DNA of 64,000 nt from Edaphochlamys debaryana (lineage: Eukaryota; Chlorophyta; Chlorophyceae; Chlamydomonadales): assembly GCA_016858145.1 (NCBI GenBank), contig JAEHOE010000064.1:62001-126000 (forward strand), written 5' to 3'. A program made the translations under genes and the position numbers. Positions 47,681-60,000 of this stretch are shown here, in pieces. The notes below the pieces were generated by a model. That model did not search any database. It was given only the letters and a program-made list of their open reading frames with translations, and was not told the DNA's origin. Positions within the stretch are counted from its first letter, which is position 1, and every line of letters starts with the position of its first letter.

Positions 47681-50600
47681 CTACGAGTCGGACTGCAGGA
47701 CGGGGCGCAAGGCGTGGGCACACGGGTGTCCGGTCAGGGTCCAAGGCCCAGGCAGGGTTATCCGGTTCAGGAATAGGCAGCTCATGAGGCCATGTTTGCC
47801 TGGTCTTGTCAGTCGGTCTTCATAAGCCCAGTCTTGTCAGTCCCTAGCCGTGCCTGGCCCAGGCACTGGCGTTGAGCCCACCTGAGTCCCCGCCGCCTGC
47901 GCCTCCCGCTTCTGGCGCCACCTCGCCGCCATCTCCACGGCCCTGTTGTACACCAGCTGGGGGTCGCGCAGCATGTCGCCTGGGAATGGGAGTGGGAGGC
48001 GGGAGGGGGAGTTGAGCCATGCGCGGGGTTGACATGGCCAGGGGCGGAGGCCGAGCAGAGGGGTGGCGCGGTGGGGGGAGTCATAGTCAAGCCATGCGCG
48101 GGCCTTTCGCACCGCCCCGGAGGTGCCGGCAAGTGCGAGAGGTTGGTCCTATCACCCGGCGCGCCTCTCGCACGCACCCGGCGTGGGCTCGAGGTCCTTG
48201 GTGCTCAGAAGCACACGGCCGTTGTCGAGGTCTGGCGTGATCACCAGGGCCCTGAACTTGGTCTGGGACTTGAGGAGGGTTTCGCACATGCCCTTCCAGT
48301 CATCCACGCTCCCATGGGAGAACTGCCTACTTGCCTACCATTGCCTACCATTGCCTACCATTGCCTACTTGGCCGCTGACTAGATGCGACAAACACTTAA
48401 GTGCAGGGGTCCCCTGCTTAAGTGGCAAGCTGGGACCACGCTGGGCATGACCTCAATGCGATACCCTTCCGCCGCACATTCGGAGCTCACCTCAGAGCGC
48501 TCAATGGTTCCCTTGGTCTTCTTGAGCTTGCCGTGCAGGGCCACGTGCAGCCTGCCCTCATCGAACAAGCTGTCAGCGTGGATCCTGCCCTCCAGGAGGT
48601 CGCCCTCCTGCGTGTACGGCAGTACGACAGTGTCGTTGATGCCAAATGCACATGCATGGTGAGGCAAGCGGAGTGTGCGCGCTCCTACCTTCATGGCCGC
48701 AATCGCCGCCAGCCGGGCCTGCGGGACGGGAGGCGTACGTGGGGGGACAACAGCAGGGTGCGTGAGAGGGAGGTCAGTGGCCAGACGGGAAAGAGGGGGC
48801 GTGGTGAGGTTGGCGGGGTGTGGACCACGGGGGAGACGAAGGAGCAGGGACTCAGGGGACATCGGGGCCGAAAAAGCTCGGGTGGAGAAGGGCGGGCCAA
48901 GTGCACCATGAGTCCAGGGCGCAGTCCCTGCCATCATCCCGTGCGTTGTGGCGGGACGCGTCCTCCGCGCCCCCCACGTCATGTTCCTCGGACCCACAGG
49001 CTGGCACCAAGCGCAGCCAGTGCTACGCTCCCTCGCTTGACCGGGGTCCTCACCTGCTCTTTCCTCTCCCACACGGCCTCCACTGCTCTCCTCTTCTCCG
49101 CGCGCTCCTCCCTGTCCAGCTGCCACTGCACGCGCAGCTTGGCCGCTTGCTCCTCAGCGGTAGCGTACACGAGTTGGGGGTCGCGCAAAAAGTCACCTGC
49201 GGATAGATCAGGGGAGCGGCGCATGCAACACAGGACGATGAGGACGATAGGCCTCACAACACCTCGGCATTCCCTCAGTCTCATCCGTCTCGTTTCAGCG
49301 TATGTCCGACCAGGCCGGCACGCCGGTGACACCGGGGCACACCACTGGCCCGCTAGCTGGATAGCCCACCTGGCGTCACTTGGAGGCAGATGATGCTCAG
49401 AGGGAGCGCCAGGGGGCTGATCTCATGGTGGTAGTAACGCGGAAGGATCATGGCTTTGATCTTGTCGCCCACGCGGACCACCGCCCTGAGCCGCGTCACA
49501 CAGGGATCCTGCATGCGGACAAGCGCGGGTTTGAAGGGTTTAGGGGTCACGCGTTCGTGCGTGGATAGGACTTCTTGTCAACAGCAGCAAGGACTGATCA
49601 CCCAACACAGGAACGGTGCCAACCTTCCTCCCGGCGCACGACACATGCCGATAGAGTGCCCGCCGCCGGACAACGCATGCATGCGACATGCCCACCTCGG
49701 GGCGGCGATGCGCAGATGGGTCAGAAACGCCAGCAAAGACCGCATCGGTGAACACCGCATCGGTGGACACAGCTGCGGTGCCGCCAGCCTCGTCAGCCGG
49801 GACTAGCTCCTGCTCCTCACCACGCCACCCAAAGGACTGCACACGAGCGAATAGACGTGTAAAGGGCGGAGGCAGGCGGCGGGGCCGTGACATATGTGCA
49901 GCATGCATGTGAGCATGCCGTACGGCAGACGCCAAACGCACGCACCCAGCACGACCTCACGGTGCCCCTGTAGCCGCCCTCGACTGCGACCGAAACTTCG
50001 CCCTCATCGCTGATGCCCGTAACCACCCCCTCCACCAGATCCTCCTGCTTGGGGGCCTGGGGGCCGGCCGCACACACAAGCACACGGTGAGGAAGGTGCC
50101 AGGGACAGACCGGCCTTGGGGCGAACAAGCACGTACGACGGACTTCCGCATCCCCCTGACGCGCCTAACGCGCCCACCTTCTCCAGCCACGTCTCAAACA
50201 CCGCCCCGGCCTGCTCGTACACCCTGCCCGGGTCACGGAGCATGTCGCCTGTGGGCGGGGGTGGGGTCGGAGGTGCGGGATTCAGGTTAGGCTTGGGCCC
50301 GGGCGGCGGTACGTGCCTTGTGTGAAGTATCCCCCGCGCACCCGGCACGGTCTCGAGGGGCTTGGTGGTGAGCCAGATGCTTCGCGTATCGGCATCGCAG
50401 CGCAGGAGGCAGGCCCGGACCTTGTCCACAACCTTGAAGACATCCCCGGCCGCCTCCACGCCTCCCGCGGAGATCTGTGCCGGGGCGTCACGGATCGGGG
50501 AGGACCAGAAACGTTGGTTGGGAGTGCGCAAGAGGCTGGGATAGCCAGCCAGCCCGCTAGCCAGCCCCTCTATCCTACCTCGTCCTTGCTGAGCATGGCT

Positions 50601-53600
50601 TTGACGCGGGTCTCTGTCAGCTCCATTGTGATCCCGTGAGGCTTCACGTCCACCACCGCACCTTCGTGCAGCTTCCGGCCCTGGCAGATCCGGAGGCAGG
50701 GGTCACGTGCAGGGCCACGCGCGCGGATGCAGGTCAAGGGGCTCCCGTCCCGCCCGTGCTCCCGCGCGCATGGCTCTATTACTAAGGCATGCATTGGTGT
50801 TCGTTCCTGGCTCACTGCACGCCGCCTCAGGCGCCTAAGGCTTTGCAAGACACGCGCACCTGATTCTCTGAGCTGTGGATGAAGGAATGTTGCTACAGAA
50901 GTACCATGCGTGGGCGGGAAATGTAGGACGACGACGTTACCATAGAGACAGGGAGCGCGTTGGCAACTGGAGCCATGCATGCATGTAAGCACCCAATAAC
51001 TTACCCGCCCACGTTCCTCATAACGCTGTGCCCGTCGCTCCTCCTGCTTCTCCCGCCACGCCTCGGCCATCTCCTCGGCCCTGTCGTACACCAGCTGGGG
51101 GTCGCGGAGCATGTCGCCTGGGGGAGGAGCCAAGGAGGCACGTGCATGCCAGACATACACATGGCGGGGCCGTGAGTGGCCCCGCGGGGATGGGTGTGTG
51201 GCGGGCGGAGCGCAGGGTCCAGGGGGGAAGACAACCAGCAGCCGCTCTGGCCCTCGCCGACGCGACGGCCCCGCTCTGCGCCCCGTCGCACCAAGACCGA
51301 CAGGCCGAGGGCCAGAGTATGTTGAAACACATCTCCTTCAATAAGCTCTGCCCACCCCCCACCCCCCTCGCCCCGTCACGCCGTACATCCCTTTCATGTC
51401 GTACAATCCTGTCCGGCGGTCACTTGTGTGCGTGCATACCTGGTGAAGGTTCAAGCGCCTTAGTCGACAAGAAGATGTCGTGGCGGGCACTCCCAACCCG
51501 GGGCGGCAGGACCAGCGCGCGAAGCGTGGTCCCCGGAGAGAAGAGCCCAACGGCCGACTCCACGTACTGGTTGGAGATCTGACACGTGGGGAGTGGAGGG
51601 TGCCGTGGGGAAGCAGGCGGGACGTAAGCCCTTAGAGGGCTGCTGCGTGCTCCATGCGGGGGCACCGCTGGAAAGGAAGGGGCAGGGCCATGATGGGGAG
51701 AGGAGGTAGAGGAGGGTGGGCGGGAGTCGGGCCTACAGAGGTCTGCGGATGCGAAACGGGCGTTTCTTGCGTGGGGTCCTCCCCGCCCTACGTGCATGTG
51801 TTTGGATGCTCGGGTTGATGCGCGATAACCAGGTGCTAGTGCGTATAGTAAGCGGCGAGCAAGCATGTGTGTGTGTGTGTCGGCGCCTCACCTCCTGCTT
51901 CCGAATCAGCGCTGTCGCGGCGCCCCCGCCGAGGGACACGAGCACTCCGCCGGCGGGTGTGGTTGCGAGAACCGTGCCCTCTACCACCGTTCCCGCCTGC
52001 ATGCGTGCATGGGAGCACCAGATCCAAGATCATTCCAGATCCAGGTCAGAGAATCCTGGATCCTGGACCCACGCACCTCTGCCCCGCCGCTGCGGCGGAA
52101 TGTGATGTTCTGTTGCGAGCAAGGAAGCACAGGAAGGCACAAGCAACCGGCTGAGTCAAGATCAAGCCATCCAAGCAAGGCATTGGTAGGCGTTGGGCTG
52201 GCAGGGCGCGTCGCTTAGTAATAGCTGAGCCAACGGCCAGCATTCAGGTTGCAGCAGGCCGCGCGGCCAAGCAATGTTTATCAGGACTCACCTGCTCGCG
52301 CTGCTGCTGCTTCCTGCGCCACCTTGCCGCCATCTCCTCGGCCCGGCCGTACACCAGCTGGGGATCGCGGAGCATGTCGCCTTGGGAGTAGTGGAGCGGG
52401 ATGCAAGAACGTCAGAAGGACACCAGGACATGAGATGGGACTGTTGCCACCCAACCAGGCGTGGCTCGGGGCACCGGGGGCAGCAGGCCCGGACCTGACC
52501 TGGTTTCGCCTCCAACTCTGCAGTGGAGAGCCACAGCACTTGTGTACCCTGCTCGCCCTCCGCCTGCTGTTGATCCGAGCCCGCCGCGGAGTCAGCTGTT
52601 GTCATGCACGTCCAGTGGTACAGGACGAGCGCCTTGATCTTGGTGCCGTCCTTGAGGCACTGCCGTACGGCCTGCGGTGCGGCGGTGTGGGTGCAGCGGC
52701 AGCAGCGGCAGGAGCAGGGGGGCGAGTGATGTGGTGCGCAGCGAACCGGGTGCTAGCCTGGCGCGCGGAGGAGGTGAAAGGAAATACCAAGCCTGGTGCT
52801 TGAGCTGTTAGAACGCTAGTCAGAGCTAAGTCAGAACCCAGAGTCGTGTCCGATTGAGGCGTGGCATTTAGCTAATGCGCTGTGCATGAGCTGTGCGCTG
52901 CGCACAAGTCATGCGGGCGTGAGGGCGCGCGCGGCCTGCAGCCATGGCCTGCAGCCGGACCATCCACCCACCTGTGGGGACAAGCCGCTGCTTTCGCTTC
53001 CCCGCCGTTGCTGTGTACTGCGCGCAGTGCAACGTGGGGCCATACAGTCAGTCAGGGACCTACAAGCGCACCCAGGAGGGGAGCGCAACCCTCCTGAGTG
53101 CAACGGCCTCCATGCGCCTCACATACATAGCTCCCAGGTGCCCAGCTGCCCAGACCGTCGGACGTACGTTGCCCATAGCGATCACGCCCTTTCGGCCGCC
53201 CATGATGAGCTCCAACTCGACGCCACCGTAATCATCGACGGTAGTCACCACGCCCTCCACCACAGCCCCCGCCTTCAGAGCACAAAAGATGGGGACAAGC
53301 GGATGGATGTGGTATTATGGGTGGGCTGTAAGCGAGGCACGGATGTGGCGGTTTATGAGAGGCCAACAGGACAAACCCACCACATAACCCTGCTCACCTC
53401 ATACACCACTTCCAGAGACGACGCCCCAGGCCCCATAGCCCCGACAGCCGCCCCACTCGTTGACCTAGCCACTCGCTGTGGGGAGGTCGAGAGGGGCGTG
53501 AGCGCCGGGGTTGCAGCGCTAGGCCGTGTCGCTCGGCACCAGGGTGGGTTCGGAGCTAAGGTCGCCACGCACCTGTCGAGTTCTCCGCGCCTTCACGCCG

Positions 53601-56469
53601 TGCCCCTCAGGTGGAGAGGCCACTGCTCCAACACGGCGCCCAAGCATTGGCCTGCAGCCGCCACGGGCGGTCGCGAGAAGGGGCAATCGCGCCGCATGTT
53701 GACTTCTCGCGGGCCGCGACAGTCCGGTTGATAGCCGGCTGTGGATCAACATCGTTTGGAAGGCTGCTGTCGTAGGCGGCGCCGTGTGCTCGCAGCAAGT
53801 TGTTTGCAAGCAACAAGTTCAACGACAGCTTTCGCAGACCGTGAGTATAGCTTGCAGGCAGATAGCGTCGAGGAGAGTTAGCTTTGGTCGTGGAGTATTG
53901 CGCTCACGGACTTCGACTTGAAGCCGGCTGGACGTGATAATCACGGCTCGCGGACGGCACGAACCCATGCCCCCGCAGCCGCCTCGCGCCCCCCGCCTCC
54001 GCGCCTCCCAGGACCCTTCCTCCGAAGTAGTGCATGGAAGCCGTTGCCCACACAGGCGCAGCCGTTCATTTTCAAATAATGCCTAGTCCTCTTACTTCCC
54101 GTTTTCTTTCGGAAACAGGAGGCTCTTGTCATCGCGGGTGACATGCTTGCCAACCTGACACGGGCATGCTCGCCATGCCGGAAGCCCATATCCTCACTAC
54201 GTTCGGTACGTCGCTCTAACGGAAAAGGACGATGGCTAGGCACGACGACCATCGCGTTCCCAAAGTTGCAAAGTTGGTTGGGGCCAACCACCTACCGCCG
54301 CTCGTCAGCGCGAAGCATACCGGTACGCCCTCAGGCAATCTGTGACCACCGCGTGCGCATGCAAGTGGTGCAGCCCCCAAAATAAAGCCCTCGTGCGCTC
54401 GGGGCACATCCTGCCCCACTCAGTTCCCTGCCATCAATTTATTCCCGCCGCCTGCCCTGGCCCCCACTTCCTGTCCCCACGCCCAACTGGCAGCGAGGCC
54501 CACCCGCCCTCACCCGCCGACCAGCCCGTGTCCCGCCTGTCTGTCTCCGCCACCTTCCAACAGCCGCTATTGCTCCTGTCTTCCGCCTGCCTCTCTCCGC
54601 CACTGTCTAGTAGCCAGGAATGTCTGCTGCGTGCACCGGCGCCTGTGCTTCCGCCTGGTACCCGCCCCCGCGGCTGCTGCCGCGCCGTTCGCCCTTGCGC
54701 CCCCGCCTGTCCTGCCGACATCGCCATCCCCTGCTGCGCTTCGTCAACGCAGACGCTTGCGGCCCCGCCTACGAGCCGTCCTGCAGGGGTGCAGGGGGCG
54801 TGGACTTTGTCAGGGTTGAGGGTGCGCCGTGGGCGGGGACACAGGCTTGTCCCGCCCCATGCCCGGGTGCCGGTACCGCCAGGCCCAAGCTCATTCTGGC
54901 CCCGACCCCACGTGCTGATAGTGCTGCTCCCACCTGCTGGGTCCCCACCGCCTGCGCCGCCCATCGCTTGGCGCGCCACGCCGCCGCCATCTCCTCGGCC
55001 CTGTCGTACACCAGCTGGGGGTCGCGGAGCATGTCGCCTGGGGGGTGACGCGGGGGTGGGGAGTCAGAGCGGAGTCATGTGTGGGCCGAACGCAAGGCTC
55101 TATCTCAATGTCCTGCCGAGAGAGTGACAGAGGGCGCTCCCGCTTCCCGCCGTGCCTCACGCACCCACCCGGTGTGGGCTCTAGCGCCTTGGTGCTCAGA
55201 AGCACACGGCAGGGGTCGTCCGGGTCGGGCTTGAGGACCAGGGCCCTGATCTTGGTCTTGCTGAGGCTTTCGCACAGGCCCTTCCAGTCCTCCACAGCCT
55301 CATGGGAAATCTGTGACGGGGGACGGGGTTCGAATACCCATGAAGGAACACCGCGGTGTTCTGCGGCGCATGGGCACTGGGGCGCTTCTTACTAGTTGCG
55401 GCTAACACACGCATAAGCGGGGGGTCTGCCTGATGTAGTACCCGCGCACCTCGGAAAGCTCGATGACTCCCCTGGTCTTCTTGGGCTGACCGCGAAGCAC
55501 CAACACCAGCCGCCGGCTGGTCGAGAGTCGGGGATCGTTGTAGAGCAAGCTGTCGTCGTGGATCCTGCCCTCCAGCGTACGGCTACTGGCGTATGCAAGG
55601 GCCGACAGTGGCTGGACTCGGCCCACAACCCCCCACGCTTCTGCACGATCAACGTCTGAGCGTGCGGGCTCTCATACCTTCATGGCTGAGATTGCCGTGA
55701 ATCGAGCCTGCGTGAAAGGAAGCGTGCCGGGACACCAGCAGGGTAAGAGGAACGGCAGTGAGAAGGCGGGGCGTGGTCAGGTTGGGTGGTGGTCCGTGGA
55801 GTGTAGCCCACGAGGGCCACGAGTGACGGGGACTCGGAGGGACCGCAGGGCTGAGAGGGCTTAGTTGAGCGGGGGGTGGCGGGCCAAGGTCAACATGAGT
55901 CTAGCATAGCATCTACCACATGCGTGCTTGCGGGACTGTGCAGGCCCCACAGGCTGGCACCCAACCTCACGTAACCCAAACGAAGCCAACGAGCCGAGCC
56001 TAGAACAACACTCAACTTTCGCTCCCTCGCGGCCCTCACCTGCTCCACCCTCTCCCGCGCGGCCTCCGCCGCTCTCTCCTTCTCCGCGCGCTCCTCCCGG
56101 CTCTGCTGCCACTCCACGCGCCGTTTCGCCGCCATATCCTCAGCGGTGGCGTAGACGAGCTGGGGGTCGCGCAGGAAGTCACCTGCAGAAAGATCGGGGG
56201 AACGGGGCAGCCCAGTATGTACCCCGCGGGACATTGCGGAGGGAGATGAGGACGGCAGACTTCGCATCACCTCGCCATTCCCTCCGTCTGATCCGTCTCG
56301 TTAGTTTCATTCAGCGCATGTAAATTCAGGCCAGCCTACCTGACGTGACCTCCAGCAAATGGATGCTCAGGGGGAGCGCCAGGGGGTTGACCACTCGGAT
56401 ACGGGGGTAGACAATGGTCTTGATCTTGTCACCCACTCTGGCCACCTCTTTCAGTCGCTTCACATAAGG
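47681..56469 (-). CDS. Multi-S1-domain RNA-binding protein (plastid ribosomal protein S1-type modules), 5' end missing
   Basis: Twenty-four minus-strand exons keep one frame of about 909 codons: 56469-56340, 56182-56040, 55707-55678, 55611-55450, 55310-55169, 55037-54934, 53475-53398, 53272-53168, 52671-52500, 52380-52292, 51996-51892, 51578-51440, 51117-51005, 50680-50579, 50474-50342, 50248-50178, 50056-49961, 49836-49696, 49508-49370, 49196-49054, 48718-48689, 48607-48491, 48322-48178, 47979-47882. Each module has an S1 first half (VVEGVVTTVDDYGGVELEL), a second half ending LSTKALEPTPG, and a helix GDMLRDPQLVYDRAEEMA. That ending is the signature of cyanobacterial and plastid ribosomal protein S1, so the protein probably binds RNA, perhaps in the chloroplast; this is inference. 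The first visible exon is only the second half of a module, so upstream exons lie right of the chromovirus or are lost. The last exon is uncertain: an SDS-stop exon at 47692-47681, or alternatives ending within 47881-47810. Confidence 0.75.
47882..50056 (-). repeat. S1 module block B (modules 6-7)
   Basis: Module 6 (VGDKIKAMILPR, GDFLRDPQLVYATAEEQAAK) and module 7 (ARLAAIAAMK, LEGRIHADSL, DWKGMCETL) pair with block A. Module 6 additionally keeps its first-half exons (50056-49961, 49836-49696), which show what should precede block A's first exon. Confidence 0.75.
48331..48370. repeat. 10-bp tandem repeat TTGCCTACCA in an S1-gene intron
   Basis: Three perfect units and one variant (TTGCCTACTT) sit just upstream, on the minus strand, of the acceptor for the exon starting at 48322. 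Confidence 0.85.
51866..51880. repeat. (GT)n microsatellite in an S1-gene intron
   Basis: A run of about seven GT units directly follows (on the minus strand) the donor of exon 51996-51892. Confidence 0.7.
53476..54933 (-). other. Longest intron seen in the S1-repeat gene, no gene recognised
   Basis: This gap between modules 2 and 3 is 1.46 kb, against 100-400 bp for most introns of the gene. No further S1-like exon or mobile-element coding region was recognised on either strand, though a small exon could be missed. Confidence 0.4.
54934..56469 (-). repeat. S1 module block A (modules 1-2)
   Basis: Module 1 (VGDKIKTIVYPR.., GDFLRDPQLVYATAEDMAAK) and module 2 (ARFTAISAMK, LEGRIHDDSLL, DWKGLCESL) closely match block B at 50056-47882 in sequence, exon lengths (143 and 30 nt are identical) and phases. 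The two blocks derive from a two-module duplication. Confidence 0.75.
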
Positions 56470-56605
56470 CTGAGGCCCAAGGCCGAACGCGGGGCGTCAG
56501 GGTTTGCACGGGAATGGGCTCCGTGTCATCAGCAACGGCAAAGTCAGAGGCGCAGGCAAGAATTAATCCCCCCACCAAGGTACGGTGCCACCCCTCTGAT
56601 GTGCT
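56470..56605 (-). other. Remainder of the S1-gene intron between its acceptor and the LTR
   Basis: Only 136 bp separate the acceptor of the first visible S1 exon (CCTCAG at 56470-56475) from the LTR end. If the gene is intact, the chromovirus sits in this intron in the same orientation as the gene. Confidence 0.5.
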
Positions 56606-56990
56606 TGTTGCTTGCAAGAGAATCGTGTGCAAAAGAGAGAAGCGATAGATACACTCGTCCGAGTTGGGCGGGGTCGATAGACTCCATGATTGCAGCGGCG
56701 CAAGGCCAGAAGACTGCGCAGCTCAGTGCCGTACAGTACCACGAACCACCAATGAGAGGCGGCCCGAGGCCCGCACGACCGACACGCGCCCAGATGGCGC
56801 CCCGTGATACGCCAGGCGCGTATCACACCCGCTTGGAGCAGCTCTCCAGGGACACAGGGCCCTCAGTAGTAGAAAGGATTGTAGAAAGGCACAGGGAGAA
56901 AGGGTACAGGAAAGGTCACAGGGAAAGGTGACCAGGAACAGGAACACGGGGCACCGTCAGGCACGCGGCACAGGAGCCTTGCGCACAACA
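56606..56990 (-). mobile_element. Candidate 3' LTR of the chromovirus
   Basis: A 385-bp stretch begins (minus strand) TGTTGTGCGC and ends GCAAGCAACA, giving the usual TG..CA ends with a 5-bp terminal inverted repeat TGTTG/CAACA. A purine-rich tract (GGGAGGGGGAG) lies just upstream, 80 bp after the pol stop. No second copy occurs to the right within the window, so the 5' LTR must be beyond 64000 or absent. The word GTGCT flanks both ends (56601-56605, 56992-56996), which might instead point to a separate insertion. Confidence 0.6.
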
Positions 56991-57074
56991 AGTGCTCCCC
57001 CTCCCGGCAGCTGTGGTCCCCCACAGCCCCATGACACCCAGTTGGCGGGGAGGCTCCAAGCAAGTGCTAGATAC

Positions 57075-60000
57075 TTAGCTTGTAACAGGACGTTGACGCT
57101 CCTTCCACCGCGCCTTAGCTTCAGCGAGGGCAGGCTTCAGGTCATCGGTGAAGTGAGAGGCAGGTTCCCAGGTGTTGTTATCAGCGGAGTAACCAGACCA
57201 GGACACAAGGTACTCAGCAACCGTACGCTTGCGCTTCCCCTTGCCATGAACCAACCGCTCACGGTAGTCCAGGATGCGGTCTACAGTGAACAGCGGCTCG
57301 GTCTCCAGCCAGGCGACAGGACCAGGCTTGACGGCAGTCCCATCTGGCGGAGGGCGGTAGGGTTTGACCAGGGACACGTGAAACGTGGGGTGCACGCGCA
57401 TGTTGGATGGAAGCTCCAGACGCACAGCAGCAGGTCCCACCATCTTCACGACAGGGTAAGGCCCGACCCAGCGTGGCAGGAGCTTACGAGAGCCAGAAGC
57501 TAGCGACCGCAAGTGCTGAGTGCTCAGCAACACCAACTGCCCAGGCGTGAACGTTACCGCCTTCTTCTTGGGGTTGACGTAGGCCACGGCGCGCTGTTGA
57601 GCAGCCTCCAGGCAGGACTTGGCGTCGGCGATGCGCTTGCTGAAGTCCACGACGAACTGTTTCGAAGCGGGAACAGAGGATTCGAGTTCACGCCACACAG
57701 GGAGGGCAGGGTTAAAGCCGTAGTTCAGGAAGAAGGGCGACTGCCCAGTCGAACGATTAACGGCATTGTTGATGGCGAACTCAGCAGCAGTTAGGAACGA
57801 GTCCCAGGCAGCCTGCGTGCGGGAGGCGAAGTTTCTCAAGGTTTCACCAAGCACCCGGTTAACACGCTCAGTTTGGCCGTCAGTCTGTGGGTGGTACGAG
57901 GTTGACAGCTTGGGCCGGGTGCCGCACAGGCGACACAGCTCTTGCCAGAAGGAGCTACGCCAAAGCTTATCCCGATCACCAACCACATCTCTCGGAAAGC
58001 CATGCAGCCGTACGATGTTGTCGAAGAACAACTGCGCAGCTTCAGGGGCGGTACAGTTAACCGTCGTTGGGGCCAGGTGCACCATCTTAGTCAGCCGGTC
58101 AACGAACACCAGAACGGTATCCCATCCCCGCTCCGTGCGCGGTAGAGCAGTCACGAAGTCCATGGAGACAGAATCCCAGGGCCCGTCAGGAATAGGCAAG
58201 GGTGTCAGAAGCCCGTGACCCTTCCCAGACAGGGCCTTGCTCACTTGACACGGATGGCAAGACTTAACGAACTCACGAGTGTCACGGTCCATGGAAGACC
58301 ACCAGAAGTGACGCTGCACGAGCTCCAGGGTACGCTTCTCTCCTGGGTGACCGGCAACGGGGTCAGAGTGAAAGCGTGAGATGATGTAACGGCGCAGCTC
58401 AGGATCAGCCGGCACCACGACACGGCGTCGCCCAGAGTCATCGGCATCAGCCTGAAACCACAGCCCGTTCAGGTTCTCGTACACATCAGTGTGCAGAGGA
58501 TCAGCAAACCAGTCATCCGCAGCGTAAGCACCCTTCAGGCGTGCGGCCAGGTCCAGTGACTCATCTGGGGTCAACTCTGGAGGAAGGCCAGCGACAGGGA
58601 AGCGAACGTCCAGAGCCAGCCCATCAGCGTCACCAGGCGTGCGCGGGCTTGACGCAGCTAGAGGCGCCCGTCCAGTTGGCGAAGCCTCTCCAAGGCACGT
58701 TGGCTCCTGGGTCTGCGGGTCAGGACCAGGGTCAGAGTCAGGCGTCACAGCAGCCTCTGGCACAAACGTGCGGCCAGGAGCTGGGGTGGTGGCGAGCTTG
58801 CGTCGCTTTTGCCCCCCCAGAGGCTCAGCGTTACCTCCCTGTGGTGCGCTGTCAGCCGAGCGCTTCGCCTGCCGTCGGGTGGTTACCTGGGACAGAGAGA
58901 GACCAGCCAAGGTTAGGCGTGCAATGCGAGCCACCTTGAACGACGGATGCCGACTGAGCGCATCTGCAACGCTGTTCGTGCAGCCCTTCACATACTCCCA
59001 TGTGAAGTTGAAGCGCGCCAGGTATTCCATCCAGCGTGCTTGACGCCGGGACAGAGTCGGCACACCCTGCAGAAAGGTGTTGGGGGCGTGGTCAGTTTTC
59101 ACAGTAAACTGAGCACCCTCAACGTAACAGCGCCACTCCCTCAGCGCTTCAACCACAGACAACAGCTCCTGTTCGCCTGTCGTGTAGTTGCGCTCAGCAG
59201 GGGTGAACTTCTTGCTGGTGAACGCAATGGGGCGCCCGTCCTGCAAGATGCACGCTCCAATACCCTCCTTAGACGCGTCCGCCTGGAGCTCGATGCGGTA
59301 AGGGAGCGAGGGGTCCGGAAAGGCCAGCACCACGTCCGACACGATGGCGTTCTTGATTGCCTCGAAGGCGGCCTGACACTCAGGGGTCCAAGCGGCAAGA
59401 GACAGGAACGCACCAGCACGTGTTAGGGCGGTTAGGGGTGCCGCTATGGTCGAATAGCGCGCAATGAACTTGCGGAAGTAATTGGTCAGGCCCAGAAACG
59501 ACCGCAGTTCCCCCAGGTTAGCTGGCGTTGGCCAGACGCGCACTACCGCAATTTTCTTAGGGTCCATGCGGATCCCGTCGGCAGACACAACGCGACCCAG
59601 ATACTCCACCTGAGTCTGCGCCCAGTGGCACTTGGAGGCCTTGGCGTGCAGCTTGTGGTCACGCATGATGGCCAGGACTTCTCGTAGATGGGCCAGATGC
59701 TCATCGAGAGTCTTGCTGAAGATGAGGCCATCACTGCGGGGACCAGCGGTGGAGGACAGGGGAGGGAGCGTGAGCGGACCAAGCAAGGGGGACGCTGATC
59801 AGGCGGCTTGCCCAGCACGCGCACACTCACTCCAGATAGACGGCCATAAAACCCCGCGTAATGCACGGCCGGAAAATGTTTGCCATACACTCAGAAAAAG
59901 TTGCTGGGGCGTTGGAAAGGCCGAACGGAAGCACGGTGTACTCGAAGTGCCCAAGAGGAGTGCTGAAAGCTGTCTTTGGTATGTCAGAGTCGGCTATCCT

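Noticed and set aside
53795..53830. Second LTR fragment, based on TTGCAAGCAACAAG shared with the LTR end
   Set aside because: Only about 14 bases match and the surroundings do not, so chance is likely.
54342..55127. Plus-strand frame of 261 codons in the long S1-gene intron
   Set aside because: Ser/Pro/Arg-rich composition, no domain, and it runs across a confirmed minus-strand S1 exon.
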